Shown one piece after another: positions 23,689-27,607 of a stretch of DNA of 27,607 nucleotides. The position numbers were made by a program, and so were the translations under genes. The stretch is from Lachnospiraceae bacterium. Lineage in GTDB: Bacteria > Bacillota > Clostridia > Lachnospirales > Lachnospiraceae. A model generated the notes under the pieces. It ran no database searches and was not told the DNA's origin. It saw nothing but the letters and a program-made list of their open reading frames with translations. Every line of letters begins with the position of its first letter. The first letter of the stretch is position 1. The DNA lies in NCBI GenBank assembly GCA_900751995.1, contig CAADTP010000028.1, positions 1 to 27,607 on the forward strand, given 5' to 3'.

Positions 23689-24825
23689 TCATGACACAAA
23701 AATATTTTCTTCTGTCTCCGGATCAAACACATGGGCCTTCTCCATATCAAAATACAGAGAAACCTTCTCCCCTACCTGTGTCTGATTTTCCGGACTTAAG
23801 CGGACTGCCAGGGTTTTGCCCTGCTCATCAAAATAGAGGATCACTTCCGCTCCCAGCATCTCGCGGTTTACTACAGGCTCATCTACATCTACGCTTTCAT
23901 TTTCAATACCAAGCTTTTTCGCCTCGTCCAGCTCGTAGATATCCTCCGGACGGATTCCGAGGATCACGTGTCTGCCGTTATATCTGTCTGCGATCTGTTT
24001 TCCTCTGGTTCCGTCCAGATAAACCTTTTTCACAGTTTTGGCATCATCCAGAAGAAGGGCCGTGCGATTATTTTCTTCTGCTTTTACCGTACACCGGAAA
24101 AAGTTCATGGACGGAGAACCAAGGAAGCCTGCCACGAAAAGATTTACCGGATTGTCATAAATACTCTGCGGCGCTCCCACCTGCTGGATCAGACCATCCT
24201 TCATGACCACGATCTTAGTCCCAAGAGTCATGGCCTCTGTCTGGTCGTGCGTTACATAAATAATGGTGGTGTCCAGCTGTTTATGTAATTTCACAAGCTC
24301 CACACGCATCTGAGCACGGAGCTTTGCATCCAGGTTGGAAAGGGGCTCATCCATGAGAAAGGCTTTCGGCTTCCGAATAATTGCACTTCCAATGGCAACT
24401 CGCTGTTTCTGACCGCCGGAAAGAGCCGCCGGCCTCCGGTCAAGAAGCTGGTCGATCTCCAGGATCTTTGCCACCTCATGGACCTTTCTGTCGATCTCAT
24501 CCTTCGGAAGCTTACGGATCTTCAGGGCGTATGCCATATTTCCATAAACTGTCATGTTCGGATATAAGGCATAGTTCTGGAACACCATGGACATTCCCCT
24601 CTCCTTCGGTTCCAGATAATTGGAAAGCTCACCGTCGATCCACAGCTCACCGTCTGTGATCTCCTCCAAGCCTGCGATGATACGCAAAGTGGTGGATTTT
24701 CCACATCCGGACGGACCTACAAAGATCACAAACTCTTTATCATGTATATCAAGATTAAAATCCTTCACACCGTAATGCTCCGAATCAAATTGCTTACATA
24801 CATTTCTAAGTGCAATTTCTGACAT
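23689..24825 (-). CDS. ugpC: ABC transporter ATP-binding protein (UgpC/MsmX type)
   Basis: 378 residues: Walker A GPSGCGKST (37-45), Q-loop in MVFQNYALYPNM (80-91), signature ALSGGQKQR (134-142), Walker B FLMDEP (156-161), LSNLDAKL, and His193, then a C-terminal MalK-type OB domain from about 240 with GIRPEDI. The segment after the signature reads AIGSAIIRKP rather than the common AIGRAIVRKP, a small departure. It would hydrolyse ATP for the UgpA/E channel; MsmX-like paralogues can serve several sugar importers. Start ATG with AAAGGAG upstream. It is the first gene of the ugp operon; a clear promoter is not visible, only TATACT near 24870. Confidence 0.9.
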   Translation of the reverse strand: MSEIALRNVCKQFDSEHYGVKDFNLDIHDKEFVIFVGPSGCGKSTTLRIIAGLEEITDGELWIDGELSNYLEPKERGMSMVFQNYALYPNMTVYGNMAYALKIRKLPKDEIDRKVHEVAKILEIDQLLDRRPAALSGGQKQRVAIGSAIIRKPKAFLMDEPLSNLDAKLRAQMRVELVKLHKQLDTTIIYVTHDQTEAMTLGTKIVVMKDGLIQQVGAPQSIYDNPVNLFVAGFLGSPSMNFFRCTVKAEENNRTALLLDDAKTVKKVYLDGTRGKQIADRYNGRHVILGIRPEDIYELDEAKKLGIENESVDVDEPVVNREMLGAEVILYFDEQGKTLAVRLSPENQTQVGEKVSLYFDMEKAHVFDPETEENIFVS

Positions 24826-25348
24826 TATTTATCTCCTTTCTCTTCTCTCGCTCACATAGTTTGTAGTATAGGATTTTTCCGGCTGTTCAGATATCGTGAT
24901 TGAGATAAAGCTTTGTGAATTGTATGTTAAATTGTTTCAGAAATTATATGCAATTCCGTTAAATTCTTTCTCCAGAGTAAAATACCCATCGTGTTATGTT
25001 GCCACCTTCTTTCGCCGTCATCTCTGTCCTGCATCATATCTTCCAATTTTTATTACATTGATCACAACAGCTCTCTCCAATATGTCAGCAATATGGATAT
25101 TTCCCGTCTCCTCGCATATCTGAATCAAATAAAAATAGAATATTCATATTTAATACTTGCCTCTCTTCCAGATAAATGCCAACTTTCAGGCTTTTATGAT
25201 CACTTAATTTGTGCAATTTTTTATGTTATTTTAATTTTTTCTGTAAAATCTCAAATATATGCTTTGTTTTTGTCTAATTTTACCCTTGAAGTTTTGTACA
25301 TAAGTTAAACAATACAAAATATTGTTCTTAAATTTTCTAACTTTTTGT
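24826..25348. other. AT-rich intergenic region between divergent ugpC and rplY
   Basis: About 520 nt without a convincing gene. Open frames of 75 and 105 codons on the plus strand have no ribosome-binding site and a composition that looks non-coding. It should hold the ugp promoter on the minus strand; a TATACT lies near 24870 without a good -35. The motif AATTTAAC occurs twice on the minus strand, about 30 nt apart. The rplY promoter is at the right end. Confidence 0.5.
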
Positions 25349-25377
25349 TAGCCACCTCGTCCGAGAAGTGCTATAAT
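25349..25377 (+). promoter_or_regulatory. Promoter of rplY (ctc)
   Basis: -35-like TAGCCA (25349-25354), spacer 17, extended -10 TGCTATAAT (-10 box 25372-25377). A CTAAC-TTTTT-GTTAG hairpin sits just before and overlaps the -35. About 97 nt of leader precede the start codon. Confidence 0.68.
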
Positions 25378-25473
25378 AATCCCAGTCAGAAAAGAAATGC
25401 AGAATTCGTGTTACTGCGAACAGCGCGAACAGCAACATTACCGGAATCCATGCATCAGGAGGAGGAATTTGAC

Positions 25474-26067
25474 ATGATCACATTGAAAGCAGAGAAAAGA
25501 AACCCGAATGTAAAAGCTAAAAAATTAAGACGTGAGGGTTACGTCACAGGAATTCTTAGTGGAAAAGAAATGAAAGAGCCTGTAGCACTTCAGTTTAACG
25601 GTGCCGAGGCAGCCAAATTCATTAAAGCAAATAAAGAAGGTACACAGGTTTACTTGGACATCGAAGGCGAAAAAGTTGATGCCCTGGTAAAAAATATTGA
25701 CTATAATCCAATTGAAAAACAGCTGATGGCTCTGGATTTCCAGGCACTGGTAGCCGGTGAGAAGGTTTCCACAACAGTCGCTGTTAAACTGGAGCACACC
25801 GACATGGTTCAGGGTATCGTTGAGCAGGAGATGGAAGAGATTCACTACAAAGCAGATCCGTCCAACCTTCTTGACACCATCGTCATCGACTTCAACGGCT
25901 ATCCTGCAGACGTCCGTGATATCCATGTAAAAGACCTCCCGATCCCGGAAGGCAAACACGTCCACTTCATCACTCCTGAGGATGCAGTTGTTGTTCATAT
26001 CGGTGAGTATGAGGCAGCTCCGGAAGAGGATGAGGACGCTGAAGGCGCTGAAGCTGAAGCGAAATAA
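25474..26067 (+). CDS. rplY: 50S ribosomal protein L25/Ctc family
   Basis: 197-residue L25 of the long (TL5/Ctc) type that binds 5S rRNA. The N-terminal RNA-binding domain (1-90) has TLKAEKRNP, KKLRREGYVTGIL and DYNPIEKQLMALDFQAL; the C-terminal beta domain (95-185) has EQEMEEIHYKADPSNLLDTIVIDF (in part). The acidic tail EEDEDAEGAEAEAK is common in this family. The start ATG is set by the very strong AGGAGGAGG at 25458-25466; an in-frame upstream ATG at 25345 lies before the promoter. In Bacillus the ctc gene is a general stress gene; here the promoter looks like the housekeeping type. Confidence 0.94.
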   Translation: MITLKAEKRNPNVKAKKLRREGYVTGILSGKEMKEPVALQFNGAEAAKFIKANKEGTQVYLDIEGEKVDALVKNIDYNPIEKQLMALDFQALVAGEKVSTTVAVKLEHTDMVQGIVEQEMEEIHYKADPSNLLDTIVIDFNGYPADVRDIHVKDLPIPEGKHVHFITPEDAVVVHIGEYEAAPEEDEDAEGAEAEAK

Positions 26068-26095
26068 TTTTATAATTTCATATGAAATATTTCAG

Positions 26096-26129
26096 GGGAT
26101 TGCTTGGTGGCAATCCCTTGGTTTTGTTT
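26096..26129 (+). terminator. Terminator after rplY
   Basis: Arms GGGATTGC (26096-26103) and GCAATCCC (26110-26117), 6-nt loop, followed by TTGGTTTTGTTT, 28 nt after the rplY stop. Confidence 0.85.
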
Positions 26130-26146
26130 ACATAATTCTAAGAATG

Positions 26147-26352
26147 TTATTTCATTTGTAATTTCTTTATCTCATCCAGCGGCAACCCGAAAAAATTAGA
26201 GATATCTTCCAGTGTAAATCTGCTTTCTTTGAGCATTTTCTGTGCGGTAAGCAGCGCCTGTTTCTGAAGCCCAATACTTTCGCCCTCTGTACCCCCTGTG
26301 TTCTGCCATCTGCTCTTGCATCATCACACATTTCCTGTACAGCCTGACACAT
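26147..26352 (-). pseudogene. Remnant of an Rpn/PD-(D/E)XK nuclease-family transposase
   Basis: Only the C-terminal tail is left. From ATG 26352 (AAGGAG upstream) the frame reads MCQAVQEMCDDARADGRTQG, then must shift at a five-base C run (G on the coding strand, 26292-26296) to continue GTEGESIGLQ, KQALLTAQKMLKESRFTLED, ISNFFGLPLDEIKKLQMK-stop. The MCxAxxExxxxxRxEGxxxG plus LPLDEIKKL pattern is the usual end of Rpn-family (recombination-promoting nuclease) proteins, which run to about 300 residues. The catalytic domain is absent. A sixth G would restore the frame, so this is either a homopolymer frameshift or, if real, a decayed fragment. Confidence 0.75.
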
Positions 26353-26445
26353 ATCAACACTCCTTAATAAATTTTTGTTAGCGATCTATAAACGCTCCGT
26401 CAAAAACTTCCCTACGGCGTATCGGCTTCGCCTTGTTTCTTAACC

Positions 26446-27213
26446 TCACTCTACTACTAAACGATTATATACAGATTTTATTATCACATTACTATATGTA
26501 TCGGAAGCAAGGTTCTCTTTAATGTTCCTTATTTCCTTATGATAATCTCCTTTATCAATCTGATTTCTATAAATGACTTTCTTACAATTTGCAAATTGAA
26601 TAGTCACTTCCGAAAATATTTCTTCACCATCTATATCAGTAATGATGCCTTCTCCCAGTTCTTTGTGGATAAGATGTTGTCCCACCATAATTTCTTTTTG
26701 ATTTATATTTCCGGAATAATTGTCCACTATATATTGAATAAATGAATTTAATATGTAAATATAATCTTCAAAATTGTTTTCTATTTCTTTAAAACACCTA
26801 TTTCTCCATTCTACAGAACTTCCATTTTGGTCATACAATAAATTTATTTCTGAACAAATATAAGAAACACCTGGAACAATGAAATAAGAAAATTGCTTAG
26901 GTACAATTAACTTTTGATGTTTAGACCAAAAAGCGTTTTTTCCAATCAATATATGAAGTAATAAATGTTCAATATAATTACAATAAACTAGACGTTCTGC
27001 TTTTTGGTACTCAAACGGTTGTTCTAATGCACATCCTGTATGCGAAAGCATATAGCCTTTATCTTCATCTATATGATGACAAAATAACCCTTCTTTAGTT
27101 CTTGAAATTCGCTTACTTTTAGTTTTACAAGTAGCATTTGTAAAATAATCATATTTAGCTGGTCCATATTTCTTTAATAAATATGACACAAATTCATCGT
27201 AATTCATTTCCAT
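26446..27213 (-). CDS. HNH-like protein with CarD/UvrD-type C-terminal SH3 segment
   Basis: 255 residues from ATG 27213 (or the ATG at 27207). Residues 46-50 read HHIDE and 79-87 read NYIEHLLLH, giving a HH...N...H...H pattern like His-Me finger (HNH) nucleases. MNYDEFVSYLLKKYGPAKYDYF at the N-terminus looks like the start of related proteins I recall. The C-terminal part (HLIHKELGEGIITDID and SEVTIQFANCKKV) resembles the small SH3-like domain at the end of UvrD-type helicases. It has no catalytic zinc cysteines. Base composition is much more AT-rich than its neighbours, suggesting transfer. The reading frame is open upstream to TTG 27333, but that passes through a strong hairpin, and GGAGG at 27273 has no in-frame start after it. 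Function is unknown. Confidence 0.55.
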   Translation of the reverse strand: MEMNYDEFVSYLLKKYGPAKYDYFTNATCKTKSKRISRTKEGLFCHHIDEDKGYMLSHTGCALEQPFEYQKAERLVYCNYIEHLLLHILIGKNAFWSKHQKLIVPKQFSYFIVPGVSYICSEINLLYDQNGSSVEWRNRCFKEIENNFEDYIYILNSFIQYIVDNYSGNINQKEIMVGQHLIHKELGEGIITDIDGEEIFSEVTIQFANCKKVIYRNQIDKGDYHKEIRNIKENLASDTYSNVIIKSVYNRLVVE

Positions 27214-27331
27214 CTCTTGCTCAAAATGTTCTAATTTGCAATCATACCGGGGAAGAAATCTTTGACGTGCAACCTCCTTTTTGTCTGGATTTTGGCAGGG
27301 CCCCAAAGTTGGTACCCTGCCCTTTTTGGAC
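27214..27331. other. Upstream region of the HNH-like gene
   Basis: Holds a hairpin with GGCAGGG (27294-27300) and CCCTGCC (27315-27321) followed by five T on the plus strand, and a strong minus-strand ribosome-binding site AAGGAGG (27279-27273). After it, minus-strand frame 2 gives the short peptide LHVKDFFPGMIAN-stop from a TTG. No gene can be supported. Confidence 0.45.
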
Positions 27332-27377
27332 AAAACAAAAGAACCTGAATGCCTTGATTTTAAAGGCTTTCAGGCTC
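27332..27377 (-). terminator. Terminator after the tRNA-Trp gene
   Basis: Minus strand: long hairpin (arms 27377-27363 and 27355-27341) with the closing pairs GAGCCTGAA and TTCAGGTTC and one internal A-A mismatch, then TTTTGTTTTG. It ends the rRNA-tRNA transcript 9 nt after the tRNA. Confidence 0.88.
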
Positions 27378-27385
27378 CTAAGGAG

Positions 27386-27456
27386 CAGGGGATGAGAGAA
27401 TCGAACTCCCACCAAAGGTTTTGGAGACCCCTATCATACCATTTGACCAATCCCCT
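27386..27456 (-). tRNA. tRNA-Trp (anticodon CCA)
   Basis: On the minus strand the 71 nt fold fully: acceptor AGGGGAT/ATCCCCT with discriminator G, D-arm closed by GTC/GAT-type pairs, anticodon arm GGGGT-CTCCAAA-ACCTT with anticodon CCA, and T arm GGGAG-TTCGATT-CTCTC. The 3' CCA is not encoded. It is cotranscribed with the 23S rRNA gene and followed directly by a terminator. Confidence 0.9.
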
Positions 27457-27465
27457 ATATACAAG

Positions 27466-27485
27466 AAAAAGTGGCTGTTGGCCAC
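27466..27485 (-). terminator. Short hairpin with T run between 23S and tRNA-Trp
   Basis: Minus strand GTGGC (27485-27481), a CAACA loop, GCCAC (27475-27471) and five T. It may be a weak terminator or an RNase processing structure before the tRNA. Confidence 0.5.
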
Positions 27486-27573
27486 AAATTCTTTTACATT
27501 GTACTCTCAAAACTACATACATGCTTGTTGATCGTTAATCAAACTCTTTGAATCAATTCTTAACCTGCGTTTC

Positions 27574-27607
27574 TTGGTCAAGCCCTCACCCGATTAGTAA
27601 CAGTCAG
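27574..27607 (-). rRNA. 23S rRNA gene, 3' end (partial)
   Basis: The last bases of the window on the minus strand read CTGACTGTTACTAATCGGGT then GAGGGCTTGACC, the universal 23S 3' end. The rest lies outside the window. The precise 3' end is about 27573-27576. No 5S gene follows between this and the tRNA-Trp. Confidence 0.85.

Noticed and set aside
24896..25308. 75- and 105-codon frames in the ugpC-rplY gap
   Set aside because: No ribosome-binding site, AT-rich composition and no family likeness; more likely chance open frames.
25525..25998. 157-codon frame antisense to rplY
   Set aside because: A shadow of the highly conserved L25 coding frame with no signals of its own.
27457..27573. Possible 5S rRNA after 23S
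   Set aside because: The interval lacks the conserved 5S core and contains only a short hairpin and spacer sequence.
1..27607. CRISPR array, intact insertion sequence or prophage
   Set aside because: No regularly spaced direct repeats, no transposase gene apart from the Rpn tail, and no phage structural genes.

Overview
The window looks like chromosomal DNA of a gut-type Gram-positive anaerobe, most likely a Lachnospiraceae (Blautia/Dorea/Ruminococcus-like). I infer this from the moderate GC, strong GGAGG ribosome-binding sites with GTG/TTG starts, Firmicutes-type rpmG-secE-nusG-rplK-rplA order, a Ctc-type L25, a fructoselysine (frl) cluster and an Rpn-type nuclease remnant. Genus is not decided by what I can see. 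Nearly every gene is on the minus strand, so operons read from high to low coordinates; the exceptions are a GntR regulator (4459-5181) and rplY/ctc (25474-26067).

Layout from left to right. (1) 71-5181, Amadori-product utilisation: frlB (deglycase), frlD (kinase), an amino-acid-type substrate-binding/permease fusion and its ATPase, with a divergent GntR/UTRA regulator; two perfect inverted repeats lie in the divergent promoter region. (2) 5327-6322, a membrane-anchored S11 D,D-carboxypeptidase. (3) 6575-8778, the operon rpmG-secE-nusG-rplK-rplA with a clear promoter; rpmG is short (49 codons). Both rplK and rplA are preceded by a copy of a 23S-rRNA-like L1-binding hairpin. (4) 8920-9103, a structured non-coding stretch with interleaved inverted repeats. 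(5) 9104-20111, an eight-gene surface-glycan cluster. In transcription order it has an initiating sugar-phosphate transferase, GT2 glycosyltransferase, acyltransferase with an acidic tail, a cytidylyltransferase fused to a Gfo/Idh/MocA-type domain, a large LicD-family transferase, a LicD-like protein that lost its acidic motif, a ThDP-dependent acetolactate-synthase-like enzyme and an SDR. (6) 20324-24825, a ugpCAEB-type ABC importer for glycerol 3-phosphate or glycerophosphodiesters. (7) 25474-26067, ribosomal protein L25. (8) 26147-27213, a frameshifted Rpn-family tail and an AT-rich HNH-like gene. (9) 27386-27607, tRNA-Trp and the 3' end of a 23S rRNA gene with no 5S between them.

How the parts may work together: the frl block imports a sugar-lysine adduct, phosphorylates it and splits it into lysine and glucose 6-phosphate. 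The glycan block starts a lipid-linked sugar, and the cytidylyltransferase fusion probably supplies a CDP-alditol to the LicD-family protein(s), decorating the glycan with a phospho-alditol. The ThDP enzyme/SDR pair resembles in type the YerE/YerF pair that builds two-carbon-branched sugars. The adjacent Ugp importer could supply glycerol phosphate. The most novel part is the 9104-16423 section of the glycan cluster; the duplicated L1 leader elements and the interleaved repeats near 9030-9095 are the best non-coding observations.
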